DNA from: Cryptomeria japonica | Lineage: Eukaryota; Streptophyta; Pinopsida; Cupressales; Cupressaceae | NCBI RefSeq assembly: GCF_030272615.1 | Contig: NC_081408.1 | Span: 618,942,476-619,006,475 of the forward strand | DNA: 64,000 nucleotides | Direction of reading: 5' to 3' | In this document: positions 34,495 to 45,176 of the stretch, one piece after another | Position numbering within the stretch: position 1 is the stretch's first letter | Layout: each line of letters opens with the position of its first letter | Notes under the pieces: model-generated | What the model was told of the DNA's origin: nothing | Database searches by the model: none | What the model saw: only the letters and a program-made list of their open reading frames with translations | Position numbers and translations under genes: made by a program

Positions 34495-36869
34495 TTTGTT
34501 TGCAAGTTTGTTTTTTGAAGTTGATTGAACATGATGATGAGTGGTGATGAAATGTAAGATTGATTGGTTGGTGATTTGTGTTGTATGGGGATCTCTAGCA
34601 CTTTTTAAGGTAGATGTAACCGAAATTCCTTCGTTGAATTGCTTGTTTGTTTTGATGACTTTGGATGTGATAAGGTGTAGAGAAATCTGAGATGTGTTAC
34701 AGATTTTGACTACCTAGCAATGAGAAGATTCACTCATGAACTAGTTTTAACCTGCGTAGATGTGTCTCTTAGGATGAGCTTATCCTAGATGTAGAAACAA
34801 TCTAAAAGTGATGTGATGTGTTTGATTTCAAGCAATATCTAAAAAGAGAATTTGGGACAAGAACCTCTTAATGTTTTGAGAGTTTTGGGATGGATTGATG
34901 ATGGAATGATAATGTATGAGTAAGATGATGGATGTTTTGTTTTTAACTTCAATCTTTCAATAAAAACTTTGTGTCACAAACGGGACAAACTCTATCTCTT
35001 CCCTTTCAAGCGTTGGTGGCACTTCTCGAGCTGTGTTGTAGGTGATACAGATGTTTGGGAAAAAATTGGGATTAATCTTTCCTCCTTGATTTTTGTGATA
35101 ACTCAGAGCTCTATATTGCATAAAAGCTCTGCGGTTTAATGATTCAGAATCAAATTCGTTTGTTTTACCTTGAAGGTATAGACGCATGCGATGTAGAAAG
35201 ACTCTATGTGAGACAAAGATTTGTCTATTGAGATAGAAGAATTTCCTCCTTTTGATTAAAGCCTTTGAGCTTAGTGGTCTCCTTTTCAAGGTGATACTCT
35301 GATGACACTTCTTCTTTCGCAAGATGTGAAGAATGGTCATAAATTTTTGACTCTTTGTTTGTTTGCACTTTGTTTTTGGTATTTTTGGTTGTGTTGACAG
35401 ATGTTGGATGAGTACTTTGTTTTTGGGATTGATTTTCTGATTTTTCTTTGACAAGAAAACAAAGCAAGCACACAAAGACAAGATTGTAGCCTTAAAGGCA
35501 CAAATGAGTATGGGTCTAGATTAACCCAATCCTTGGACTTGTTTTTGACCCTTCCTTTAGATGTATTTTAAGGTGTAATTCCAAAGCCTGAAGTCGGCTC
35601 AATTTGCTCTAGGTCTGTAAAACGAACACACTTCAAACACTCTTTATCCCTAAGGTCAAATGGCCAGTTGTGATAAATTTAGCCCACATCTTGATATTTC
35701 TTCGACTTTGGTACTACATACCTTATGAATCCCGCCGTGGCAGGTAAGGATGTGATATACTAAGTCTTGCGCGAGCATAACAAATAGATGATCCCTATGA
35801 TGGGGGAGTCACCACTTTTATCAAGTCACAAGTGACCTTTCAAAAAGCTATGTTTCTACTCAAGGAAATATGTATGGTGAGTATCTTGGGAGCAAAACCA
35901 TCTATGCTCTTGCACTAAATTATACCTCAAATATCCTCAATCAATAGAACAGGTGGGCTACTACTTAAAAGTGTTTAGTCATGTTCGATGGCTTTGGACA
36001 TAAGTTCATTCTGCAGTGACTCACTTAAGAGCCTTGTAACTGGTGGTGGGGCCCATTTGTCCTTTTGGCCAGTTACACGTAGGAACAGCTATACCCAAGG
36101 CTACAGCTTTCGCTCTCACCTGATTTCTATAGCGGCTCGAAGGATTTACCACTCGAGGTCGTTCCCAAGAGTATCGATCCCTTGGCAAGCCTCTCTTAAA
36201 AAGATAAAATTTGAGCGTTACTAACACTTTTCTCTTGCACCTAGGACCACGAGAGCCAAGGGAGAGGATAGTGTGTGTTAGAAGTAGGACCACTCGACTG
36301 ACTTTTTGTGCACAAACGTGCCAAACACGTAAAACACTTGTTCCTTTTAATCCAGCATTTGCAAATGTGATCTAACTATTTGGAGATGTTGCTCCAACAG
36401 CCATGGTGTTCTTTTTAACTTCAAAGCAATATGTTTTGTAATCTAGAAGTTGAAAGTCCTGGTCAACTTAATGAAAAACACGATTGCATGAAGGAAAATT
36501 TGTTTTTGCCAAAATAAAGACAAGTGGATTGTTCTTTTTACTGCACCAAAAATTTGAAGTGTGGATTGTGATTTTTAAGTCCCAATTGATGCAAGAAATA
36601 AAGTTTGTTTGGTTGATTTTAAGCTCCAAAACAAAATGTATCCCTAACTAGAAAACAATGAAACTATTTTTTTTTTTTTTTTTGTTTTGTTTTGTGTTTT
36701 TTTAAGTTCTTTTTAAGCACTAAATAAAAAAATTTGTGATTTTTGTTGTGTTGTTAACCTGCACAAAGAAAAGAAACAAGTTAAGAAAATTAATGCTCAC
36801 AGGGGAGGGCTTCCACAAGCCTAATTTTAGATTTTTCGGTTACAAGTCCATTTGGGCGACACTCTGTCG
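34495..36869 (-). other. 5' leader of element B
   Basis: About 2.4 kb between gag and the leader array. One open frame on the element strand (34957-35481, 174 codons, very Lys/Arg-rich, start MSLCACFVFL) could be a small upstream protein, as some Tat relatives have an ORF before gag, but it resembles nothing I know and may be chance. A T-run of about 20 bases is at 36667-36684 (A-run in the RNA). Otherwise nothing recognised. Confidence 0.4.
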
Positions 36870-37140
36870 CAATAGCGCTATTCTGTGTTTTTTACAGAAG
36901 CGCTGATTAATACAAAAGCGCTATTCTGCGTGAGCAGAAGCGCTAATTTAAACAGTAGCGCTTAAAGAAAAGAAAATCCCGAGAAGACAAAAGCGCTAGA
37001 ATTGTGTCAATAGCGCTGAAACGGAGACAATAGCGCTAGAATGTTGTCAATAGCGCTGAAAAAGTTTCAATAGCGCTAATTTAGGGTCAATAGCGCTAAA
37101 AGAAATTTTTCAATAGCGCTAAAACGCGTTCAATAGCGCC
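36870..37140 (-). repeat. AGCGCT array in the 5' leader of B
   Basis: Twelve AGCGCT cores and one AGCGCC in about 270 bp. The commonest extended unit on the + strand is CAATAGCGCT (seven perfect), the reverse complement of AGCGCTATTG, the main unit of the array at 21767-22175. The arrays thus face each other across the whole internal region, 57 bp from the primer site on this side. Confidence 0.85.
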
Positions 37141-37197
37141 GAAGCGCGACCTGTGTGGCAATTTCAACAAGAAAAAATGTTAATTTCAAAAAATCAA

Positions 37198-37235
37198 TCA
37201 GAAGGTTGCGTGTTCGATTCACGTCGGGTTCACCA
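37198..37235 (-). promoter_or_regulatory. Extended primer binding site of B, tRNA-Trp type
   Basis: On the + strand these 38 bases read like the 3' half of a plant tRNA-Trp: anticodon-stem end, full T-arm with GTTCGATTC, acceptor strand CGTCGGGTT and CACCA including the CCA end, then two bases and the LTR. On the - strand the first TGGTGAACCCGACG is the primer site. The match to tRNA continues far past the usual 12-18 bases. The tRNA identity rests on my memory of the plant tRNA-Trp(CCA) sequence. Confidence 0.75.
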
Positions 37236-37237
37236 AA

Positions 37238-38676
37238 TGATGCCCTCCTAAATGGCACAATGTTAGTTCAAGATCAAACAACATAAAACACACAAGATGT
37301 TAGAGTTAGTCAATTCAAAAACCAAAACAAATGAAGGCATTCCAAGAGAGATACTAAAAACACATGCTAATGAATCTAACTAAAGAAGTAAAGACAAAGA
37401 GACATCTCCAACTATCTCTTAGCATGAGATTAGCTCCTTCTCCCTTGTTCCTCTCCTCTCCAAGTTCCAAAATAGTGTAGCTCTCAGCAGCTTTTTGCAC
37501 TATGGATGCTTATGGAGGATTGAGATTGTAGAATAGCTCTAAAACATGAAATGAAAAGCTATTTTAATGCTAAAATGATGTGTTTTAACCAAAAGACAAT
37601 ATTTAGTTATGCTATGCTAAATGCTCTCTAAAATGGCTATAGTCTAAATGCTTACAAGTTTTCAGGATCTAGATTATGAAGGAATGGGCTCTATTTATAG
37701 GAAAAATGGAGCAATGGATGGCCAGGATTGAAAGGTTTAATCAAGGGTCAAGCTTGAAAGTTGGGGATCCATGTGCACAATTGGCACCAATAAAATAATG
37801 ACAAGTGTCAACACAGGATTGGGTTGAAAGAAGAGGTTGGAGGCATTAAAGGCCTGAGAAGACCTCATGGTTATCTAAAGGCTAAGGGTCAAGCCTAAAT
37901 TAGGATTACCCACTGGATTAGGAGTTAATCCAAGGATAAACCTTTGTGCAAATGATTAAGAGATAATCATGGTCAAAGTATTAAATGCTTGATGAGACCT
38001 TTGTGGTTGGATAGAGGTTGAGTCAAACAAATGTTTTAACCATGTGGGAGGGTTGAATTAACCATTAATGGTTATTGGAGACTTTGGGGAATTAAGTGGT
38101 TGAAAGTTGGAAGCCTTTAATGGTTTTCAAAGACTTTGGGGTTTTTGGTGGTTGAAGGTTGAAAACCTTCAATGGTTATCCAAGACTTTGGGCCATTTTG
38201 AGAAGTGACTCCATTTTGCTTAGGAATGTGACAATAATTAGGGGATGGATTAGGCTAATTAGGAAGGGGTTAGAAGAATCTAGAAGGTGATTAGATTTTG
38301 CAAGTGGATTTGGTGGGTGAGGGAAAATAGGATTTTATTTAAAATAAAAATTCATTTATTTCAAAATGTGTGCAAGTTGCATTTGTAGGAAAATGCAAGT
38401 GGGGTGGAGATAATGATTTAAATAAATGTTTTATTTAATTTATTTAAAAGAGGAAAAGGGATTTTAATTAAATAAATTGATTTTATTTATTTAATTGAAT
38501 GGAATTTGATTTAATGAATTAATTAAAATAAATTGAATAATTTATTTAATTAATAGAAGAATGTTTGGGGATGAATTAATTAAATATTAATTTAATTAAC
38601 TGGTGGCTAGTGGATTTTTAATCAAATAAATACGAAATATTCATTTAATTAAAATGGACAGATTTATGTGACTACA
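37238..38676 (-). repeat. 5' LTR of element B (1439 bp)
   Basis: Partner of 19764-21202, followed by the TSD copy ccacc (38677-38681). It drives gag-pol transcription on the - strand. Confidence 0.93.
37691..37699 (-). promoter_or_regulatory. Probable TATA box in the 5' LTR of B
   Basis: Minus-strand TATAAATAG, about 985 bp into the LTR from its 5' end. The same site is at 20218-20226 in the 3' LTR. It is the best TATA match on the transcribed strand. Confidence 0.5.
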
Positions 38677-38681
38677 CCACC

Positions 38682-39449
38682 TATATATGGTGAAAATAGA
38701 TAACAATAATAACAGAATTGAAAGGCTAAATGAATTCAACCACAAAACCCTAGCCTAACAACAACAAAGATCCACCATAACATATGAAGATTACCTAAGA
38801 CAATGCAAATCAAATGAAATCACAAAGATTATACCATCACATGTCCAATAGGGTTTGAATCTCCATTCTTCCTATCTCCATTGATCTTGCTTGATATATT
38901 TGCTCTCAGATTTTATGTGCACAAGAGCTCAACAAAGAATGGAATGTGGTTGCAAGTAGGATCGTAATGTAGCCAAGTCCTCAAGATTGTCGATTAGGGT
39001 CTGATAATGAAGGAAGCATCTCCTTAAATAGAAGACAAAATATGAAATGGAGGGATAAGATTGAGAGGTGTAAAAAGGAGGTCGGCTATGATTAGAGGGT
39101 AGGTAAAAGAAATAATAAAATAATGAAAGAGGTAGGTAGTGTAGGAATTAAGAGATGAATGACATGTGTCATGAGTAAAAAAGGTTAATGAATTAATTAA
39201 ATAAATAAAGATTCATTTAATTAATAGAAGAAATGAGATCAATTAAATAAATAAGATATTTATTTAATTTAGGAAAAAGATAATTTAAATAAATAAATGT
39301 ATTTATTTAAATGAGAAATAAGGCTAGAAGAGGATAAATGAATTAATTAAATAAATAAAGATTTATTTAATTAATAGAAGAATTAGGCTTAGATAATTAA
39401 ATAAATAAAATATTTATTTAATTAGACATGACAATTTTGAGTGTCTACA
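38682..39449 (-). repeat. 3' LTR of element C, main part
   Basis: Together with 19754-19763 this forms a 778-bp LTR that starts TGATACCACC and ends GTCTACA on the + strand. B inserted after base 10. The 3' side is rich in AATTAAATAAATAAAG blocks like B's LTR. No second LTR of C is present. Confidence 0.7.
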
Positions 39450-39463
39450 TTTTGCCCCTCTTT
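39450..39463 (-). promoter_or_regulatory. Polypurine tract of element C
   Basis: Minus-strand AAAGAGGGGCAAAA next to the LTR end; same sequence as in B plus one A. It shows that C is oriented like B. Confidence 0.8.
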
Positions 39464-39695
39464 GAGACAATGCGGCTTGTCGCGTTGTTTCAAAGAAGAT
39501 AAGATGAACTGATACAGAGTTGCCCCAAGATGGGAATGATATGCCCCCTCGAGAGATTGGATGAGAATGTCTGAAAAGATTGCAGACAATCTCTCGATAA
39601 AAAAGACTAGATAGGATGGACTGACCGGATAAAGTGACAAAGTCACGGGACAAAGAAGACTGACTCGAGAAACGAAGGCGAGGGCTAGGGTAGGC

Positions 39696-39701
39696 TATAA
39701 G
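39696..39701 (+). promoter_or_regulatory. Putative TATA box of the PMD gene in C
   Basis: TATAAG 98 bp upstream of the exon 1 ATG at 39794, the counterpart of TATAAAT in B. Confidence 0.4.
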
Positions 39702-39973
39702 ATAGACCATGGGGGGAAATACATCCTCATTGTCATCTACACACCACGAGATCATATTGCAGAGCGAAAATTTAGCAGGAGCAGTCAGCAGCGATGGCCT
39801 TCATTCATAGATTCGATCATGTTCGCCGATTTCAAAGGCCAGCAGAGGCAGGAGAGCCGGTAAGTGTCATAAAACCTCCTCGTACTTTGATGCATTTAAT
39901 TTTGTCATTAATACATGTCGAATAGGGTAATAAATGCGCTTAGACTAGGGTCCAAAAAGTGTCAAAAAATATT

Positions 39974-40205
39974 TAGGCGCGTCTGCGTTGGTGCTAGGCG
40001 CGTCTGTGTTCGCTAGGCGCGTCTGTGTTTGTGCCAGGCGCGTCTATGTCTGGACCCGCGTCTGCGTCGAATGCAGGCACGTTTGCGTCATGCAGGGGCG
40101 TCTATGTCTCCTAGGCGCATCTATGCAGAGTATAGGCACGTTTGTGTCAAGCAGGCATGTCTGCATTTTTCAGGTGCGTCTATGCAGTCTTTGAGCGCGT
40201 TTGCA
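39974..40205 (+). repeat. GGCGCGTC array in the PMD intron of C
   Basis: About twelve units of 19-21 bp with consensus AGGCGCGTCTGYGT followed by variable bases; later units degenerate (GGCACGTTTGCGTC, GGCATGTCTGC, GGTGCGTCTATGC). It occupies the same place in the gene as the AGCGCT array of B and has the same period, but a different sequence. Confidence 0.8.
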
Positions 40206-40335
40206 TTTGAAAAGTATGAATTTGCATCTTCTAGGTCAAATTGGCAGTTCTGTGATGGACATAGGCTGTCGATTGGATAAGCTGCTGAGAGGATACACTC
40301 AAACAGGTCCTCTAGGGAAGACTAGAATAGATCAA

Positions 40336-40607
40336 GGCACTTTGTGATGAACAGGGAGTACCAAGATAGAGTACTTTGTGATGAACAGGGAGTACTGAAA
40401 TATGAGCAGCACTTTGTGATGAACAGGGAGTGCAAATGTGAGTAACACTTTGTGATGAACAGTGAGTGTCACACATGTAGTACTTTGTGATGAACAAGGA
40501 GTACCACTAGGATAGAAGCAACACTTTGTGATGAACAGTGAATGTCACTAGGATAAATAGCCATGCATTTAGATAAAAAGTAGCATTTTGTGATGAACAG
40601 TGAATGC
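40336..40607 (+). repeat. Array of seven covarying hairpins in the PMD intron of C
   Basis: Seven copies of a 15-base constant loop (TTGTGATGAACAGGG or AGTG/AAGG variants) at 40336, 40370, 40409, 40445, 40480, 40521 and 40583. Each is flanked by 5-6 base arms. The arms differ between copies yet stay complementary: AGTACT/AGTACT, GCACT/AGTGC, ACACT/AGTGT, GTACT/AGTAC, GCATT/AATGC. Copies 1 and 6 have one mismatch each. The paired changes point to selection on a stem, in RNA or DNA. Confidence 0.8.
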
Positions 40608-42010
40608 CACTATGACTGACACGATTGATTTTCTTGACTGCAAGAGTATTTGCCTATGTTGGAGTCACGGGAGAGATTCCCATTGACTCAGAGGTTGTGA
40701 CCTAAGTTGACAGCCGAGGAGCGAGCTACTATCGAGGAGATGGGTTTGAGACATGTACTGTATGTGCCTGAGTTTCGGGCAAACATGGGTTTGCTGACCG
40801 CGTTGGCTGAGAGATGGCACTCGGAGACGTGCACGTTCCATTTACCGATGGGTGAGATGACAGTCACCCTAGAGAATGTCTACAGGATATTGAGGATACC
40901 AATCGATGGGATGTTGATCCCATACGATCGAGACGGTGATAGAGAGGCCTTGAGACGGGTGTTTCAGGACCCTGGATTGGAGATGAGGGAAGGACATGTG
41001 GCATGGGACACCATGACAGCCACAGGATTAGCGTTGCCGGCAGTGATAGGAGGAGCTATTAGTGGGTTCCTATGTCCGGATAGGGCAACACGGGGTTTGG
41101 TTGTGAGCTGGGGAGGAGCACTAGAGACACTGGTGATGCAGCACACCAGATACACCTGGGGACCGTGTGTGCTGGCCCATTTGTATTATGAGCTTCATCA
41201 GTTTGTTTATCATGGATCAGTGGGATTGGGCTGTGGAGTGACACTGCTGCAGGTATGGGCCTACGAACATCTATCGGTTACCCGACCGATACACTTCAAG
41301 GGCAGAGGTCATGGACGCAGCTTTGTACATTTATATGATATGAACACATCATAGCCATGGATTGGCAGGTTAGAGCATTGGCGGCGAGTGTTGGACGAGA
41401 TCGATGTGGTCATATGGAGACCATATCTGGGCTGCGAGGAGTGGGAGGAGGATGCAGTGGAGCTGCCATACACCTTCCGGAGCAGGTACCTGATTGGGCG
41501 GATGCCCTATGTGTTAGAGAGATAGTTGGTGGACAGGGTGTGTAGGCAGTATGGCAGGATCCAGAGGATGCCATGGGGCTCGGGCATGTATGCACGCACT
41601 GTTAGAGATCAGGCATAGTTTGGGCCCTTGCTGTCGTATGATCAGGCAGTCACACAGCTGGCAGAGATGATGCCCCTACCCTGGGACATGTGGCCAAAGG
41701 TTGAGGATGCTGACATGGATGCTGAGTATACAGCTTATTGGGCAGAGCATCCGTTCCCACGATTGATAGATCCAAGAGATGCATTGGAGGGAGATGGGGG
41801 GGAGATGATGATGATGATGGTGGAGGTGATGGGGGCAGAGGCCGACGGAGGCAAAGGGGAGTAGTTGGAGAGCGGCGAGTTACACCTCGGAGGGAGGGTG
41901 GAGAGGAGAGACAGGCTCAGGTGGTGAGGGGTCGCGGTGGATTGCCTTTACAGGTGCCAGCAGCACAGGGTCCCAGGTAGGTACAGATACAGGGACAGGT
42001 ACAGGGATAG

Positions 42011-45000
42011 GTGCCAGTACATTAAAGGCCTTCCCCTTGTTCACCACCAACTCATTGACTGGGATCATGAAAGACCAGCACAATTTGACACATTCCAAAA
42101 TGATGAAGCTATTATTGACTATCTTGGCATACAAGACGATCTTCCCCTTGGGACCATAAAGCAGGATACACTATAGAACTCAACAACATGGCATATTTTG
42201 GTGAGGGTGTCGGACCTTCCAGTCGCAAAAATGTGAAAATAAGAACAAATCAAGGGTCGTATGGTGAAAACCACACTGTGGCGCTGTCTGATCCCAAAAA
42301 AGTAAAAAGAAAGGACGTATCTGAGGGCGAAAACCTCTCTGAGGCACCCGAAGATGGAAGGCTCGACATTCTCCCAGCATCATATGAGGAAAAGTCATCC
42401 ATGTTGGTAGAGGAAACTATCAAGACAAACATTGGTACAGAAGAGATTCCACACAATATATTCCTGGCTCAATCTTTGACAGAGTCCGAAAGGTCAAAAT
42501 TCATAAGTTTCTTCAAAGAACGACAAATCAACTTTGCATGGTCATACGCTGATATGCCTGGACTAGATCCAGATTTGGTAATGCATCATTTGACAGTTAA
42601 GCCGAGGGCAAAGCTTGTGAAACAGAAATTAAGAAAAATGCATCCACAAGTGGCATTACTAGTCAAAGCAGAACTTGAAAAATTATTGGATGTCGGATTC
42701 ATATGCCCAATTGATTATCCTGAATGGATCTCCAATCGAGTACCTATCAGTAAACCGGATCGTAGCATCAGAATATGTATAGATATCAAAGACATCAACA
42801 AAGCTTGTCCAAAAGATGACTTCCCATTACCAAATATTGACTTGATTGTTGATCTCACAGCAGGTCATGAAATGTTATCATTGATGGATGGATTTTCTGG
42901 TTATAATCAAATAAGGATCGCACCCGAGGATCAACATAAAACATCATTCACTTGTCCTTGGAGAACTTTCTACTGGAATGTCATGCCCTTTGGGCTAAAA
43001 AATGCAGGTGCTACATATCAAAGAGCAATGACTACTATCTTTCATGATCTCATGCACGTAACCGTGGAAGATTATGTTGATGATCTCTTGAGTAAATCAA
43101 TAGACAGAGATACACATTTGGACATACTTTCAATCGTCTTTGATCGGTTGGAAAAATACAAAGTAAGATTAAATCCCAAGAAATGTGTCTTTGGCGTAAC
43201 CTCCAGGAAGCTCCTAGGATTCATTGTGTCCAAAAGAGGAATCGAAGCCGATCCAGCAAAAGTCAAGGCCATCTTGGAAATGCCACCACCCAGAAATATC
43301 AGTCAACTTCAATCCTTACAGGGAAGACTTCAGTCTATAAGGAGATTCATAGCACGACTTGTAGATAAGTGTAATCCTTTTCAACACCTGCTACATAAAA
43401 ACATCAAATTCAAATGGGATGATAGCTGTCAACAAGCTTTCCAGATGCTCAAAGATTACCTGCTGAATCTGCCAGTTCTGATGCCACCAGTTCCAGATCA
43501 ACCACTATTACTATACATATCAGCTCCAACAGCACTGAGGGCACTCTTAGCACAACAAAGCATTGAAGGCAAGGAAAAAGAAGTGTACTATATCAATCGC
43601 ACATTGGTGGGATACGCGCTAAATTACACACCAATTGAGCATGCATGTCTCGTCGTGGTCTTTGCTTCCCAGAAATTACGACATTACATGCTTACTCATA
43701 AGATTAAGTTAGTTGCAAGGATAGACCCATTGAAATACCTTCTCAATACAGCAACACTTACTGGGCGACTAGCCAAATGGGTGATGATCCTGAGTGAATT
43801 TGACATCGAGTATGTAGACAGGAAAGCAATAAAAGGACAAGCCATCGCAGATCAATTAGCAGATGCCCCCATGATTGATGATGTTCCTCTAAATTCAAAA
43901 TTTCCAGATGAGTCCATTTTAGCAATGTCACAGACAAAACCATGGCAACTATACTTTGACGGCTCATACACACAGCATGGGGCAGGAGCTAGCATCCTCT
44001 TTATAACTCCTCAAGGCGACTCTATACCAAAATCATACCGCTTATCATTTCCTTGCACTAACAATATAGCGGAATATGAGGCATTAACAACTGGATTACG
44101 AATTGTAGTTCAGTGGAAGATCCAGGAACTTCGTGTTTTTGGGGATTCTCAACTTGTCATCCGTTAAGCAACTAATGATTACCAAACAAAAGATGAAAAA
44201 TTAATGCCTTACAAACAAATGGTGGATGACCTGAAACAACACTTCACAAAGATAGATTTTGAGCAGATACCAAGAGAGCAGAATCGCGCCGCAGATGCCA
44301 TGGCTACAATTGCTTCACTGATCGATCTTCCTCCAAATGAGACCTACTATGAGTTCTCGGTGGACAACCTTTTGGTTCCTTCAAATGAGATCACTCCTAA
44401 TAAGATGATATGTGTTGTCGGTCCCTGAGTCCCAGTTATATAGTTCCATCTTCACATACCTTCGCGACAATACCCTACCTCCTAATCTATCAAATAACCA
44501 ACATCGCACCTTCATTCGCCAATCCTCTTGATATGTCATTTTAGCTGATATCCTATACCGGCGAGGTCTAGATGGAACTCTTCTTAGATGTCTAGAAAGC
44601 GACGAAGCTCAGATTGCGTTACGTGAAGTACATGGAGGGATATGTGGTCCACATGCTAGTGGTCCTACCTTGGCCAAGAAACTCATCAAGATTGGATATT
44701 ACTGGCCCAATATGGAAAAAGACTCATATCAGTTTGTCAAGAAATGTAAGCAATGTCAAATTCATGGAGACCTCATACATGCGCCAGCACAAGAACTACA
44801 ACCACTTGCGTCTCCTTGGCCCTTTTGTCAGTGGGGACTCGATCTCATAGGCAAGATTCACCCTCCTTCTTCTAATGGTCATAAATTCATTATCACTGCC
44901 ACAGAGTATTTCACAAAATGGATTGAAGCCGTGCCTCTCACACAAGTCACTGGAAAACAGATTGCTACATTTATCCTTAACTATATCATTTGTCAATACG

Positions 45001-45176
45001 GTATTCCTATTTCCATTATCACTGATAACGAGCGTCCCTTCAAAAATCAGGATGTTCGTGAACTCTGTGACCGCTTCCATATTTCCCATCGTTTCTCCAC
45101 ACCATATTACCCCCAAGGTAATGGCCAAGCTGAGGCGTCTAATAAAACAATCCTTAAAATCCTCTAGAAGACAGTC
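42011..45176 (+). pseudogene. Gypsy pol fragment inserted in the PMD gene of C
   Basis: Starts within the pre-RT linker (FQNDEAIIDYLGIQDDLP, equivalent to FQNDEAIIDFLELRDNLP in B), then KQKLRKMHPQVALLVKAE and RT with DYVDDLLSKS, RNase H, second RNase H (to a TAA at 44165), integrase finger and core, ending mid-integrase at NGQAEASNKTILKIL, TAG and KTV. There are no LTRs at either end. Direction is +, opposite to the pol expected for element C. A 659-codon frame is open at 42188-44167; stops and a frameshift follow near 44430. It belongs to the same Tat family as B and F but is closer to neither by eye. Confidence 0.8.

Larger units (their letters stand above)
19764..38676 (-). mobile_element. 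Element B: complete Tat-type Ty3/gypsy retrotransposon, 18.9 kb
   Basis: Both LTRs are 1439 bp (19764-21202 and 37238-38676), start TGATGCCC and end GACTACA on the + strand, and are flanked by the same five bases, ccacc (19759-19763 and 38677-38681). Read on the - strand: 5' LTR, tRNA-Trp-type primer site, 2.7-kb leader, gag, protease, RT, RNase H, second RNase H, integrase, 2.7-kb spacer, an antisense PMD gene, a short-repeat array, polypurine tract, 3' LTR. By eye I see only four differences between the LTRs, all transitions, so the insertion is recent. Only one frameshift (33163) and one stop (30253) disrupt gag-pol. Confidence 0.92.
39794..41990 (+). pseudogene. Antisense PMD gene of element C, N-terminal part
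   Basis: Exon 1 is 39794-39859 (MAFIHRFDHVRRFQRPAE, ends GAGCCG) with a perfect donor GTAAGT. The matching acceptor has decayed: B has GTGCAG before its exon 2, C has CTGCAA at 40638-40643. Exon 2 (from 40644) reads EYLPMLESRERFPLTQRL, a TGA at 40698, then the PMD core: ETCTFHLPMGEMTVTLENVY, GFLCPDRA, YTWGPCVLAHLYYELH, LLQVWAYEHL. Stops follow at 41352, 41523 and 41617, then a frameshift near 41800 before a Gly/Arg-rich linker. The C-terminal part lies at 45177-45609 beyond an inserted pol piece. It is the sister of the gene at 21616-24477. Confidence 0.75.

Noticed and set aside
34957-35481. A definite upstream gene in the B leader
   Set aside because: 174 open codons in AT-rich sequence, no recognisable domain and no second copy in the window to test conservation. 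Kept only as a possibility in the leader entry.
37198-37235. A tRNA-Trp gene
   Set aside because: Only the 3' half including CCA is present, the 5' half is absent, nuclear genes do not encode CCA, and it sits exactly at the primer site position of element B.
40336-40607. CRISPR-like repeat array
   Set aside because: Plant nuclear DNA; the spacing is irregular, the 'spacers' include complementary arms of the repeat, and there are no cas genes.
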